A stretch of 64,000 nucleotides of DNA from Amygdalobacter nucleatus (GTDB taxonomy: Bacteria > Bacillota > Clostridia > Saccharofermentanales > Fastidiosipilaceae). The stretch is from assembly GCF_029167365.1 (NCBI RefSeq), contig NZ_JARFNM010000001.1, positions 674,001-738,000 of the forward strand, written 5' to 3'. The notes beneath the pieces are model-generated. The model had not been told where the DNA came from, did no database searches, and worked only from the letters and a program-made list of their open reading frames with translations. This document shows positions 9,179 through 18,735 of this stretch, in pieces. Made by a program: the position numbers and the translations under genes. Numbering within the stretch: the first letter of the stretch is position 1; every line of letters starts with the position of its first letter.

Positions 9179-10123
9179 ATGCATTTAACAAGTAAACAAA
9201 AATTGGGTGTATTTGCAATTTTTTGTAGTTCGGTGCTGGTCCTAACTTGCTTTATTTTTGCAATATTTCATCAAACAAGTGAAACTGTTTACCCAGAAGC
9301 AACCTATGATTTTTATGTCGCTGATTACAGTTCAGTTTTGGATGATGCGACGATTGAATATATCGTGAGAGAAGCAAATAATTTAGCTTCAAAGACGAAA
9401 GCGCAGGTCGTGGTTGCAACGGTGCCCGACACGCATGAAGATAGCTTAGAGAAATATAGCATTAATTTGGCAAATAAGTGGAAAATAGGCGATGAAAAAT
9501 TAGACAATGGCATTTTGCTTTTATTCACGACTGAAGATGCGCATGTTCGCTTAGAAGTTGGCCGTGGCCTAGAAGGTATCATTAATGACGGCAAAGCTGG
9601 GCGAATTTTGGATCGTTATGCAGTTGAAGCTAAGAATGCAGGTGAGTGGAATCAGGCTGCTTACGATACTTTCAACGCCATTTGTCGACAAATTTACAAG
9701 GCATACAACCTTGAATGGCCAGCTTATATGAATGAGATGTATGTGCGTAAGAATGTTACATTTGACCAGAGTAAGAAGACTTTGCAGACAGATCTGGTTT
9801 TCCCAAGCAAAAAAGTTATTTTGAATGAGCGGCCAATTGGTCAACAAATTTTATTCGCGTTCCTTGCTGCTTTGTTCATTTCATCTGTACTAGCAATTAT
9901 TTTGGCTAGTTTCGTGATGTCATTGATTAGACAAGCTAAGGCAAGTCCTTATTATCGGGATAGGCTCAATAATGACATGCTATTTTGGACTTTGCTGAAT
10001 GTGTGGTCTAATTCTAATCGTGCAAGGCGTCATTCTTATTGGTCGAATCATGGCGGAGGCTGGTCGTCAGGCGGCTCATTTGGCGGAGGCGGCTCTTTTG
10101 GTGGTGGCGGTGCTAGTCGCTGA
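9179..10123 (+). CDS. TPM-domain (YgcG-like) membrane protein with glycine-rich tail
   Basis: This 314-residue protein has an N-terminal membrane segment (about 9-30), an exported TPM_phosphatase domain (about 42-165, with VVATVPDTHEDSLEKY and LEVGRGLEGIINDGKAGRIL), a second membrane segment (about 221-247), and a C-terminal tail ending in repeated GGGGSFGGGGASR. The domain order and tail are those of YgcG-type proteins. It sits 42 bases after lemA, the usual pairing. The TPM domain has been linked to acid phosphatase activity in plants, but in bacteria the role is unclear. Confidence 0.9.
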   Translation: MHLTSKQKLGVFAIFCSSVLVLTCFIFAIFHQTSETVYPEATYDFYVADYSSVLDDATIEYIVREANNLASKTKAQVVVATVPDTHEDSLEKYSINLANKWKIGDEKLDNGILLLFTTEDAHVRLEVGRGLEGIINDGKAGRILDRYAVEAKNAGEWNQAAYDTFNAICRQIYKAYNLEWPAYMNEMYVRKNVTFDQSKKTLQTDLVFPSKKVILNERPIGQQILFAFLAALFISSVLAIILASFVMSLIRQAKASPYYRDRLNNDMLFWTLLNVWSNSNRARRHSYWSNHGGGWSSGGSFGGGGSFGGGGASR

Positions 10124-10269
10124 TTGTCTTTTGTTCGCTCATATAATGCCTATCTGTTTTAGTACAGATAGGGAATAGATAGCCAGAAGCGATAATTCAA
10201 GACGAAGGATTAGATGCCATCTAATGCTAAAGGCGCAAAAACATTTAAATTACTAAAATTAGGCAATAG

Positions 10270-10298
10270 AAAAGGCTCTGTTTTGAACAGAGCCTTTT
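10270..10298. terminator. Bidirectional terminator between the TPM gene and the ABC importer operon
   Basis: A 13-bp perfect stem, AAAAGGCTCTGTT / AACAGAGCCTTTT, with a 3-base loop. It has A and T runs on the two sides, so it can stop transcription from both convergent genes. A second hairpin (10149-10172) lies upstream without a T run. Confidence 0.9.
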
Positions 10299-10325
10299 GC
10301 GTAATCTAAGTTCTTCTTAGCTGAC

Positions 10326-11465
10326 TTAAATTATTTGTCGCTTGTTTCGAAGCGCTTCTGCCTCTGTATCTTCTTCATAGAAGACAGCATGTGGTAAGAT
10401 TAGGGTGCATTCATCGCCAACTTTGAATTCAATGCGGTGTGGAGTTTGCACTTTAACAGTTTCCGTGCCGATATTCACAATATATTCAGTGAAGTTCGTT
10501 AAGAAAATGCGTTTGATAATTCTGCCATGTAATGTAGCTTGTTGATCAGTTGAGCTGTTAGCAGGCAAAATTTCAACTGTATTTGGGCGAGTAGCTAAAA
10601 GTAACGAACCCTTTGTTTGCCCTTTCTTTAACATCTCTTCTGAAATAGGGATATTTAATACTTGTGTATCACCAGCAATACGAAGTTGTTCGCCTTCAAC
10701 AGAAACACGCATGAAACTTGATTCACCCAAGAATGAGTGAACGAAGCGATTCAATGGCTTGTTGTATAATTCCTCAGGTGTGCCAATTTGGACAATCTTA
10801 CCCATATCCATAACCAACATACGGTCTGACAGAGCCATTGCTTCGGATTGGTCGTGTGTGACGAAGATGATGGTGAAATTAAACTTTTTCTGTAAAGCCT
10901 TAATTTCAAAACGCATACTCTCACGTAACTTAGGGTCAAGGTTGGAGAGTGGTTCATCCAACAACATGATACGTGGGTTAGTTACAATCGCACGTGCTAA
11001 GGCAATACGCTGCTGTTGACCACCAGATAGGTTAGCTGGATATTCATTACCCAAGCCATCTAGGCCAGTGTGCTTGAGGGCCGTTTGAACACGCTCATTA
11101 ATTTCAGCTTGTGGACGCTTTTGCACACGTAGCGGAAAAGCAACGTTTTCAAACACATTCATATGTGGCCAGACAGCAAAGGCTTGGAAAACCATGCCAA
11201 GTTGGCGATCTTCTGGTGGAATGTACAATTTTTTGGCGCGGCTAGAAACAAGCTTGCCTGACAGATAAATTTCACCGTCTGACAAATCCTCAAAGCCAGC
11301 AATCATGCGCAAAGTCGTTGTTTTACCACAACCAGAAGGACCTAGGAAAGCGAAGCATTCGCCCTCTTTCACTTCTAAATTAAAGTTTTCAACTGCTGTT
11401 ACAGTTCCTAAACTTTTAGTCGTAAATTGCTTAGTAACATTACGTAAAATAATTTCGCTTGACAT
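10326..11465 (-). CDS. ABC importer ATPase (FbpC/PotA type), second ATPase of the operon
   Basis: A 379-residue ATPase of the class driving ferric-ion, spermidine or sugar-phosphate import. Motifs: GPSGCGKTT (Walker A), LSGGQQQRIALARAI (signature), IMLLDEPLSNLDP (Walker B), FVTHDQSEAM (switch), and a C-terminal TOBE-like regulatory domain from about residue 240. Its ATG overlaps the stop of the permease gene by one base (TAATG), so translation is coupled. It is 50 residues longer than a bare ATPase because of the TOBE part. The operon holds another ATPase of the same class upstream of the permease, so the transporter may use a mixed ATPase pair. Confidence 0.9.
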   Translation of the reverse strand: MSSEIILRNVTKQFTTKSLGTVTAVENFNLEVKEGECFAFLGPSGCGKTTTLRMIAGFEDLSDGEIYLSGKLVSSRAKKLYIPPEDRQLGMVFQAFAVWPHMNVFENVAFPLRVQKRPQAEINERVQTALKHTGLDGLGNEYPANLSGGQQQRIALARAIVTNPRIMLLDEPLSNLDPKLRESMRFEIKALQKKFNFTIIFVTHDQSEAMALSDRMLVMDMGKIVQIGTPEELYNKPLNRFVHSFLGESSFMRVSVEGEQLRIAGDTQVLNIPISEEMLKKGQTKGSLLLATRPNTVEILPANSSTDQQATLHGRIIKRIFLTNFTEYIVNIGTETVKVQTPHRIEFKVGDECTLILPHAVFYEEDTEAEALRNKRQII

Positions 11466-13204
11466 TAGTTGCTTCTCCTATCTTTAGTAATAAAGCGCAC
11501 AATAGCATTGCAGATAAATATGATGATAATAGCGACGGAAGCCAGAGCTGAAGCTTGAACTATATAGCCATCACTTTTTAGTGAGTAGATAGCTACGCCC
11601 AAAGTTCTGGTAAATGGACCATAGAGTAGGACAGAAGTTGTCAACTCACGCATAGCAGGTAAGAAGATTAAGAAGAAACCAGAAACCATGGCTGGACGAA
11701 TTAGAGGTAAGGTAACGTCTAACAAAGATTCAAAGTGGCTAGCACCACAGTTACGGGCTGCATCTTCCAATGAATGGTGTACTTGTTGCAAGGAGGCAGA
11801 AGCACTCTTCATGGAAAAAGCGAGGTAACGGGCTAGATAAGCTACCAAGATGATCCATAACGTGTTATAGAGGTTGAAATAAAGTTTACCAGACCAAGTT
11901 AAAATAACACCAATTGCTAAGACTATACCTGGAATGGAGTAGGGTAAAACTGAAATAATTTCGAGGACTGTTTTGCCACGAGGCTGGATTTTGGTGATGA
12001 CGTAAGCAATGATAACGCCTAAAATCATACAGATAATACCAGCTGAAATTGACAGTAACAGAGAGTTAGAAATAGAATCTGTAACCATCTTATTTGAAGT
12101 TAGAATTTCCTTGAAATTGTCTAATGTGAAATTGTTAAGTGTTAATGGTAGGCCGTAAGCTTTTAACATACCAACTAAGAAGATCATGGCAAGCGGAATT
12201 ACGACCACAACTACTAAGAAACTTAAAGCAACGAATAAGAGAGGCCATTTGCTACCACGTAACTTAATTAGCATTGGGCGCATTGATTTCCCTTTGATAA
12301 TATCGTAGCTTCCAGCTTTTAATACATGTTTCTGTAAAACGAGGGCGAGCATGACGACTGCAACCAATAACAAGGAGAGAGCAGCACCTTCTCTGATACC
12401 TTGGAAATCACCAGATGAGCGATTGATCAAGTCATAAATACGAGTTGGCAATGTGTAGATTTTTTGGGAAAAACCTAAGATAGATGGTACGCCAAAGTGG
12501 GAGAGGGATGAGGTTAAAATTAGAAGCGCACCAGAAGCGATAGCTGGCTTTACGAGCGGTAAAGTAATTTTGGCAATAACGTAACCTTGCTTAGCGCCAG
12601 CAATACGAGCTGATTCTTCCAAAGTTGGATCCATACGTTCAAGTGCACTAACAACTTGCATGAACACGAATGGGAAGTAGTATGACATTTCAACGAAAAT
12701 AATACCGCCCAAAGAGTTGATGTTGAACAGTGCATTTTTAGCGCCAGTTACAGACATATACCAATTGTTGAAATAGCCACCGCGTGGCGAGAGCAACAAG
12801 TCCCAAGCCATAGCACCAAAGAATGGTGGAAACATATAAGGAATGGTAAAGAGTGAACGCATTAGGCCTTTTAGTGGAATATCACTGCGACCTAAAAGCC
12901 AAGCAAAGAACAGACCAACAACAGTACCCAAAACAGTGACAGATAGGGCAATGATGAGTGTGTTAAACATGGCTTTGATGTTTTCTTTATCTAAAAGTAC
13001 TCGCTTGAACATTGATAGATCAAAGCTGCCTTCATTGAAGAAAACGTTGATAATGATCATGGCAATTGGCAGAACAACGATAACTAATAGGAGGATAAAG
13101 CTTAACCAAGTCAAAACTAAATCGAGGCTAAAGTGACGACCTTCCATTTTATCGAGATCTGAACGTTTAAGGGATTGTTTGAAAGATTGAATTAAGCTTC
13201 GCAT
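11465..13204 (-). CDS. ABC importer permease, two fused halves (FbpB type)
   Basis: This 579-residue membrane protein has about twelve predicted segments arranged as two homologous six-segment halves, roughly residues 1-290 and 310-579. Each half carries the cytoplasmic EAA loop that docks an ATPase: EESARIAGAKQGYVIAKITL and LEDAARNCGASHFESLLDVTL. This fused layout is typical of FbpB/AfuB-type iron or sugar-phosphate importers. Because the two EAA loops differ, each could contact a different ATPase, which fits the two ATPase genes on either side. It overlaps the upstream ATPase gene by 13 bases. Confidence 0.9.
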   Translation of the reverse strand: MRSLIQSFKQSLKRSDLDKMEGRHFSLDLVLTWLSFILLLVIVVLPIAMIIINVFFNEGSFDLSMFKRVLLDKENIKAMFNTLIIALSVTVLGTVVGLFFAWLLGRSDIPLKGLMRSLFTIPYMFPPFFGAMAWDLLLSPRGGYFNNWYMSVTGAKNALFNINSLGGIIFVEMSYYFPFVFMQVVSALERMDPTLEESARIAGAKQGYVIAKITLPLVKPAIASGALLILTSSLSHFGVPSILGFSQKIYTLPTRIYDLINRSSGDFQGIREGAALSLLLVAVVMLALVLQKHVLKAGSYDIIKGKSMRPMLIKLRGSKWPLLFVALSFLVVVVVIPLAMIFLVGMLKAYGLPLTLNNFTLDNFKEILTSNKMVTDSISNSLLLSISAGIICMILGVIIAYVITKIQPRGKTVLEIISVLPYSIPGIVLAIGVILTWSGKLYFNLYNTLWIILVAYLARYLAFSMKSASASLQQVHHSLEDAARNCGASHFESLLDVTLPLIRPAMVSGFFLIFLPAMRELTTSVLLYGPFTRTLGVAIYSLKSDGYIVQASALASVAIIIIFICNAIVRFITKDRRSN

Positions 13205-14313
13205 GTTGCATTCTCCTTATCTAATAGAACAGAGTTAGAAGGATAATAGACAGCCTTTGCAAATTTGATACCAACTTCTTGTCCCTCGCTAAATATACCC
13301 TGCTTAAGTGCATCTAAAGTACTAACTTGGACACGTAGTTCAAGATCACCTAATCTGACAAAATAGTTGTATTGGTTGCCTAAGAAAACAACGCTTTTTA
13401 CAGTTGCCTTAAGGGGTGAATTATCGGAAAAGACAATATCTAACGGACGAATACCCATATCTAAACTGTTAGCTTTAGTCAATTGGAGAATTTCATCAAT
13501 TGGCGCATCAGGCCATAAGATATTTTGCTTAGGCTGCTTGATGTAGACTTTTTCAGCATTAACAATCAAAGGAATAAAGTTTGATACACCGATAAACTCA
13601 AAGACAAAGCGGTTAGCTGGCTGCTTGATGATTGTTTCATCATTAGCAACTTGGACAATTTTACCATCTTGTTGCATGATAGCTATGCGATCACAAAGCT
13701 TTAGTGCAGCTTCCTGGTCGTGGGTGATATAGATGATAGTTGTACCTAAATCGTGCTGAATTTGGCGAATTTCTTCGATCATTTCTTCACGCAATTTAGC
13801 ATCGAGATTGGTAATAGGTTCATCCATGACGATCAATTTCTTGGAAGATACGAGCGCACGTGCAATTGCAACACGTTGCTGCTGACCACCTGATAATTGA
13901 GCAGGCATATAGTTAGCATAAGAGGACATACGAACTTGCTTTAGAGCATGTGCTATGATCTTTTCACGTTCGGATTTAGCAATTTTATGCTTAGCCAAAG
14001 GATACTCAATATTTTTACTGACTGATTTATGCGGCCAGACGGCATAATCTTGGAAGACCATGCCAATTTTCCGTTTCTCAGGCTTAATACTTATATGCTT
14101 ATCGTGACTGAATACAATTTGATCGTCGATGAGAATTTCACCAGAACTTGGATTCAAAAGACCAGCTAAGCAACGAATAAGCGTTGTTTTACCACAGCTT
14201 CCAGGTCCGACAATACCAAGAATTTCGCCATCCTTCACTTCAAGTGATAGATTGCTAAATACTTTTTTATTGCCAAAATTGAAGCTGACATTATTAAAAG
14301 TTACAGATGCCAT
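13192..14313 (-). CDS. ABC importer ATPase (FbpC type), first ATPase of the operon
   Basis: A 373-residue ATPase with GPGSCGKTT (Walker A; the third residue is Gly and the fifth Cys), LSGGQQQRVAIARALV, LIVMDEPITNLDAKL and YITHDQEAAL, followed by a TOBE-like domain. It lies between the binding-protein gene and the permease gene in an operon read on the minus strand. A hairpin with a T run separates it from the binding-protein gene, so it is likely expressed at a lower level. It shares only family-level similarity with the second ATPase, so the pair is not a recent duplication. Confidence 0.9.
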   Translation of the reverse strand: MASVTFNNVSFNFGNKKVFSNLSLEVKDGEILGIVGPGSCGKTTLIRCLAGLLNPSSGEILIDDQIVFSHDKHISIKPEKRKIGMVFQDYAVWPHKSVSKNIEYPLAKHKIAKSEREKIIAHALKQVRMSSYANYMPAQLSGGQQQRVAIARALVSSKKLIVMDEPITNLDAKLREEMIEEIRQIQHDLGTTIIYITHDQEAALKLCDRIAIMQQDGKIVQVANDETIIKQPANRFVFEFIGVSNFIPLIVNAEKVYIKQPKQNILWPDAPIDEILQLTKANSLDMGIRPLDIVFSDNSPLKATVKSVVFLGNQYNYFVRLGDLELRVQVSTLDALKQGIFSEGQEVGIKFAKAVYYPSNSVLLDKENATCEA

Positions 14314-14343
14314 CAGTAGACCTTTCTATTATTAAATTGCATA

Positions 14344-14382
14344 AAAATGCCCGAAAGCGGCTGTATTCACAGACTTTCGGGC
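14344..14382 (-). terminator. Attenuator-like terminator between binding-protein and ATPase genes
   Basis: GCCCGAAAG / CTTTCGGGC stem with an inner CTGT/ACAG stem. On the minus strand it is followed by ATTTTTATG. Placed inside the operon, it would let the binding protein be made in excess over the membrane parts. Confidence 0.8.
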
Positions 14383-14398
14383 TGTAAACTCAGCTTAA

Positions 14399-15436
14399 TT
14401 ATTTGAAGAGTTTATCGAACTTATCGAGGATTTCTTGTTTTTGCTTAGCAACTTCTTTATCGTCTGTTTCTAGCATACGTTTCGCAATTTCTGCTGCATC
14501 GAGTGCAGCTTCGCCAACTTTAACGCCGTTTCTAACAGGTGTTGCTTGCGTCTTAGCCAAAATTGTTTGGCCTTCTTCGGACAAGATGAAATCATAAAGC
14601 AACTTAGCTTCTTCCATATGTGGAGCGCCCTTCATGATAGCGATAGGGGAAGAAACAACGATCAAATCTTTTTCAGGATAGCTGAATTTAATCGGAGAAC
14701 CTTGTTTCTCAAGTGTTCTTGTTACATAGTCAACACCGATACAGGACATGTAAGCGCCTGAACCAACTTTGTTGATAGTAGAAGTTGTACCTGATTCAAG
14801 TTCCATCTTATTGGCTTTCAATTTTTCAAAATAAGACCAGCCATAATCTGGATGATTGACCAAGGCAGATACAGCATACATTGTAGTACCAGCTTCTGCT
14901 GGATCGGACATAACTAATTGGCCCTTAAATTCAGGCTTTGTTAAATCGGACCAATTTTTTGGAATTAAATCAGCTTTAACGTTAGTTGAGTTATAGGAGA
15001 AGCCCATAACGACCAGACGTGCGCCAACGAAAGTGTTGTCCTTGTCTTTGAATTTATCAGCTATCTGTTCAGCTTCCTTGGACTGATATGCTTCCAACAT
15101 TCCTTTTTCTTTGAAAGTCAGGTAATTAGATGGATCACCGACCCAAATCAAGTCACTAGCAATTTGGCCAGATTGTTGCTCAGTTGCAATTTTAGTCAAA
15201 ACCTTACCTGTACCAGCAGCGTAATAGTCCATAGCAATATCAGGATACTTTTTCATAAAAGCTTCCTTGATAGCAGACAATTGCTTCTCTTTCAGAGATG
15301 AATAGAGCATGACCTTTTTCTGCTTGTCTGGTTCTGCTTTAGTCTTAGCTTGTTCGTTTTTTTGACCACAAGCACTTAGTGTTGTTAGACATAAGCTAGC
15401 TGTTAGTGCAAAAGCAAGTAACGATTTACGTTTCAT
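14399..15436 (-). CDS. ABC importer solute-binding lipoprotein (FbpA/AfuA-like)
   Basis: A 345-residue lipoprotein starting at MKRKSLL (complement of 15436), with an AGGAGGAA ribosome site; the longer frame is not needed. The signal peptide ends in a lipobox, TLSAC, so the Cys is lipidated and the protein is anchored outside the membrane. The body follows the periplasmic-binding fold of the ferric/2-aminoethylphosphonate/sugar-phosphate group, with VMLYSSLKEKQLSAI, WSDLTKPEFKGQLVMSDP and PVRNGVKVG. The paired tyrosines that hold iron in FbpA are not evident, so an organic phosphate ligand (AfuA-like) is at least as likely. The adjacent divergent AraC gene is a candidate regulator. Confidence 0.85.
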   Translation of the reverse strand: MKRKSLLAFALTASLCLTTLSACGQKNEQAKTKAEPDKQKKVMLYSSLKEKQLSAIKEAFMKKYPDIAMDYYAAGTGKVLTKIATEQQSGQIASDLIWVGDPSNYLTFKEKGMLEAYQSKEAEQIADKFKDKDNTFVGARLVVMGFSYNSTNVKADLIPKNWSDLTKPEFKGQLVMSDPAEAGTTMYAVSALVNHPDYGWSYFEKLKANKMELESGTTSTINKVGSGAYMSCIGVDYVTRTLEKQGSPIKFSYPEKDLIVVSSPIAIMKGAPHMEEAKLLYDFILSEEGQTILAKTQATPVRNGVKVGEAALDAAEIAKRMLETDDKEVAKQKQEILDKFDKLFK

Positions 15437-15726
15437 AAGTTCCTCCTGCTCTAAATGAGCATAATTTAATCTAATTACATAGCGAAACATTAATTGTGCT
15501 TCAATTGTGCTTCATAACACTATGTAACTTTAAGATGGCAACAGTATAGACAAGGTGCTACAAAAGGGCGAGTGCAAAATCACGATAAATTGGCTTATTC
15601 AACAAAACTGTACACGGTTTGAGCTCGCTTAAGTGCAATTTTATGTCCAAAAATTAAAATTATATTGCATAATGTAAATGTCAGATTTGGCGTCAATTGA
15701 TAACTTAGCAGGCAACAGGAGCTTAA
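15437..15726. promoter_or_regulatory. Divergent control region between the ABC importer operon and the AraC regulator
   Basis: This is a 290-base AT-rich region. Two AGTGCAA sites are visible: GAGTGCAAAATCACG near 15572 and AAGTGCAATTTTATG near 15630. A TATATTGCATAATG stretch near 15662 could hold the -10 box of the regulator. Similar AGTGC / TATATT elements occur upstream of the glycan operons at 56.4 and 63.5 kb. No riboswitch is recognised. Confidence 0.45.
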
Positions 15727-17973
15727 ATGAATAACGTAAATTCGTCTGTTAATATGGATAAAGTGTATAAAACAAAGGCTACAATCATAAGAGCCTTTGC
15801 TGCTTTCATATTGCTAAATTATCTTGCGATCTTTTCAATTGCTTACTTTAACCTTAATCAATTTCGTTACATTCGTGAAACGCGTGCAAAACAATTGTTT
15901 AATGAGACTATCGAGCAGCAGGGCAGACTAATTGCTACATATAATCGGCAGATCATCGATTCGATTCTGCAATTGTATAATTCACCTTTAAATAAGAAAT
16001 TACGTCAACAAAATAAGTTATCTCAGACAGACAAATTACAAGCTATGCGCGAACTTAATGCCTTTGTCACAAGCTCTGAATATTTATTATCAGCCTATGT
16101 TTATAACCCAGTTTACGGTATGCTATCTAGTGATGATAATTTTGAATCAACAGATGAGCTGGTTAATTTTAAGGATACGGCTGCTTTAGATTTGCTGAAT
16201 ATGGCAAGTAAGCAGCCAAAAAGTTTGCAACTGTTGCCAACTTTGCGAACTTATCCGACCAAACAAATTGCAATTTCCAAAAATCCTAAATTTGAATCAG
16301 ATCTTTTTGTATTGGCGCCTGAACAGAAATATTTGTTCACTTATGTATTACATGAAGGCAACACAGCTTTAATTGTGAATGTCGATGCGGCCTATCTAAT
16401 TAAAATTATGCAGACTAATCGTGAGCAGACTGTGCTGCTACAGATGCAGGATGGCGAAAAATTGCTAATTGGTGGTAATGCTGAATTTGCTAAAGATTTG
16501 GATAGTAATTTACCTGATTTAGTAGATGATAAGCAATTAGTTTCTAGTAATTTCACGCTACTCAATATAAGTGGGCGAAACTACCTTAGCGCACAAACTT
16601 ATAGTAAGACACTTGCGGCTAATATGGCGTATTTTTTGCCTGAGAAGCAAATCCTTGCTGATGTTTACACTTTGAAGAAACAGACATACCTGTTGCTATT
16701 TTTCGTTTTGTTGCTATTTATGGCCTTGCACATTTGGCTTTGGAAGCAGGTGGTTAATCCCTTTGCCGAGGCAGTCAGTGAGGTTGGTAAATTACATAAA
16801 TTTTCATTTAATCCAGCCAAAGTCCTTAAAACATTGCGTCAGCAACAATTTTGGCGTGCTTTGTTGAGTGGCGTTTACAAAAATGAGCCTGATTTTGAGT
16901 TCGTGACAGCTTGTAAGCAGTTGGATTTGGATTTTACAGATGAGCATGTTTATCTGATTTTGCCAGATACAGTTCTGAGCAGCCAAGAAATCGAGCGAAT
17001 TTTGAGTGAGTTTAATTGCCAGCAGGCTAAAATTGACTATTCGGAAAAAACATTTTACTTGTTAGCAGCTGAACAAGTATTGACTGAGCATTCTAGTCTA
17101 TATGTCATACCTAAACAGATTGAAAATTATGTTAGTCATAATGCTTGTTTCTATAGTGGAATTTACCAGGCTAAAGATTTGGCAAAAGCAACGCTTCATC
17201 TCTTGGAGTTACAGAAATTAGCGCATCTTAATTTGATGCAACTAAAAGCTGAGGATGAACTATATACATTAAGCAAAGCTAACGGTGAACAAACTATAAT
17301 TTCGAATTTGTTCAGCAATTTGTTGAATTATACGAAAGCAAGCGATGAGTGCTTGGATGAGTTTTGGCAAAGCTTAAGAACATATAGATTGGCTAGTGTA
17401 ATTTATAGTTTACGTAATTTGGCGGTACAATTAGATAAAAGGACAGACGAAATAAGAGAATCTGCTGAGCAGCCAATAACTGTGCCACAGCTAAGTGCAA
17501 GTTATTTAGCACAAGACCAATTGAATGAGTTGCTCACAAAAGATTTTACGTTCAAAGATCTTTCAGACATCTTGTTACCTAAAATAGAATACTATCGTCA
17601 GATCAAATTAGCACAGCATCAGGAGCAGGTGAGCAGTCTAGCTGAACAAGTATCAGAGTTTGTGCAGATGAATTTAGCTGATTTTAATTTATCTTTGAAA
17701 TTGGTAGCAGCCGAATTTAGACTGAATCCAACTTATCTGAGCAAACTGTTTAAGGAAGCGAAAGACATCACTCTAAGTGCTTATATTACGCAAAAACGAA
17801 TGGAAGCAGCGGTTGACTTACTCATGACAAGTGACATGAGTAACAAGCAAATTTGTGCGCAAATTGGTCTTGAAAATAGTTCTTATTTTTACGCTTTATT
17901 CAAGAAAACCTATGGCGTAACTCCAAGTGAATACAAACAATCTAATGAACAACAAAAAGGGGATACAGACTAA
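15727..17973 (+). CDS. Membrane-bound AraC-family transcription regulator
   Basis: A 748-residue one-component sensor-regulator. The first membrane segment is at about residues 22-43. An extracellular sensing region of about 265 residues follows, and a second segment at about 316-338 (LLLFFVLLLFMALHIWLW) precedes the cytoplasmic part. The C-terminal 100 residues form a double helix-turn-helix of AraC type: LSLKLVAAEFRLNPTYLSKL, then ICAQIGLENSSYFYALFKK and the closing YGVTPSEYK. The layout matches YesN-like and other large AraC regulators that control neighbouring ABC importers in Bacillota. The gene is divergent from the binding-protein gene 290 bases away, which suggests it controls that operon; this is inference. 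Confidence 0.9.
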   Translation: MNNVNSSVNMDKVYKTKATIIRAFAAFILLNYLAIFSIAYFNLNQFRYIRETRAKQLFNETIEQQGRLIATYNRQIIDSILQLYNSPLNKKLRQQNKLSQTDKLQAMRELNAFVTSSEYLLSAYVYNPVYGMLSSDDNFESTDELVNFKDTAALDLLNMASKQPKSLQLLPTLRTYPTKQIAISKNPKFESDLFVLAPEQKYLFTYVLHEGNTALIVNVDAAYLIKIMQTNREQTVLLQMQDGEKLLIGGNAEFAKDLDSNLPDLVDDKQLVSSNFTLLNISGRNYLSAQTYSKTLAANMAYFLPEKQILADVYTLKKQTYLLLFFVLLLFMALHIWLWKQVVNPFAEAVSEVGKLHKFSFNPAKVLKTLRQQQFWRALLSGVYKNEPDFEFVTACKQLDLDFTDEHVYLILPDTVLSSQEIERILSEFNCQQAKIDYSEKTFYLLAAEQVLTEHSSLYVIPKQIENYVSHNACFYSGIYQAKDLAKATLHLLELQKLAHLNLMQLKAEDELYTLSKANGEQTIISNLFSNLLNYTKASDECLDEFWQSLRTYRLASVIYSLRNLAVQLDKRTDEIRESAEQPITVPQLSASYLAQDQLNELLTKDFTFKDLSDILLPKIEYYRQIKLAQHQEQVSSLAEQVSEFVQMNLADFNLSLKLVAAEFRLNPTYLSKLFKEAKDITLSAYITQKRMEAAVDLLMTSDMSNKQICAQIGLENSSYFYALFKKTYGVTPSEYKQSNEQQKGDTD

Positions 17974-17990
17974 ATTCTGTATCCCTTAAT
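17960..17990 (+). terminator. Terminator overlapping the end of the AraC gene
   Basis: GGGATACAGA / TCTGTATCCC, a perfect 10-bp stem with a 6-base loop that contains the stop codon region, followed by TTAATT. Confidence 0.7.
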
Positions 17991-17994
17991 TAAA

Positions 17995-18067
17995 TCGGAG
18001 TGAGAGGATTCGAACCTCCGGCCTCATAGTCCCGAACCATGCGCGCTACCACCTGCGCTACACCCCG
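17995..18067 (-). tRNA. tRNA-Pro, anticodon CGG
   Basis: On the minus strand the sequence begins CGGGGTG and ends CACTCCG plus discriminator A (one G-U pair in the acceptor stem). The D stem is GCGC/GCGC. The anticodon stem CATGG/CTATG encloses the loop TTCGGGA, so the anticodon is CGG, reading CCG proline codons. The T arm is GGAGG TTCGAAT CCTCT, with an internal G-U-type mismatch. CCA is not encoded. Length is 73 bases. Confidence 0.95.
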
Positions 18068-18187
18068 AAGAACTCGTTAATTATAACATAGTTAGAATTT
18101 GAATAATAGATTTCGATGTACATCACGCAAAATGTCCATGCAATTTCTTAAGCAGCGAGGGAAGAACGTGTTTTATTTTAATTATGA

Positions 18188-18220
18188 CAAAAAGAAAAGC
18201 CCCTCTAGGCGAGGGGACTT
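18188..18220 (-). terminator. Terminator of rpmB
   Basis: On the minus strand, CCCCTC-GCCTA-GAGGGG is followed by CTTTTCTTTTT. Confidence 0.85.
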
Positions 18221-18249
18221 TACCAACTGTAATTCACTATAAGCTTAGA

Positions 18250-18447
18250 CTATGCACGAACTACAGCACCGTTGCGTAAGCAAGATGTGCAAACATATTC
18301 TGTCTTAGGAGTATTGCCTTCGATAACACGTACCTTGCGAACATTTGGCTTTTGTTGGGCCAAGGCGCGACGAGAAACCTGAGAACGTGTGATGGAAATC
18401 TTACGTCCAAAGTTCATACCCTTTTCACAAATACTACATTTTGCCAT
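18250..18447 (-). CDS. rpmB: 50S ribosomal protein L28
   Basis: A 65-residue ribosomal protein of the large subunit. The start is ATG at the complement of 18447, preceded by the strong ribosome site GGAGGTGA; the longer open frame is an artefact. The sequence begins MAKCSICEKG and ends TEYVCTSCLRNG, so both CxxC pairs of the zinc-binding form are present. SQVSRRALAQQKPNVRKVRV matches the L28 core. It is monocistronic, with its own terminator. Confidence 0.96.
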   Translation of the reverse strand: MAKCSICEKGMNFGRKISITRSQVSRRALAQQKPNVRKVRVIEGNTPKTEYVCTSCLRNGAVVRA

Positions 18448-18678
18448 GGATTTCACCTCCCAAATTGAGCTATCCACAAGGAATGCTTAATTCTAACTAG
18501 CTCGTACCTCTTGAAAGATACCTGTCAATTCTACTGAATTTAGCTTGTCTTGTCAATAGCAAAAAATTGACAGGTTAATATGTGTTCTGGAGCAAATTTC
18601 CCCACTTTTAGGGCCTGAAATTTGATTAGTATCATATTTAATCGCACAAATATTCTCAATCTCATATAAGATCATTTA

Positions 18679-18701
18679 TGAACTTAGATGATATAAGTTC
18701 A
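18679..18701. promoter_or_regulatory. Inverted repeat upstream of the pyruvate oxidase gene
   Basis: TGAACTTA (18679-18686) and TAAGTTCA (18694-18701) form a perfect 8-7-8 inverted repeat about 35 bases before the start codon. It could be a repressor operator or an mRNA hairpin. The regulator is unknown. Confidence 0.5.
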
Positions 18702-18735
18702 AAAAATAATTATCTAAATTCAAAGGAGAACTAGC

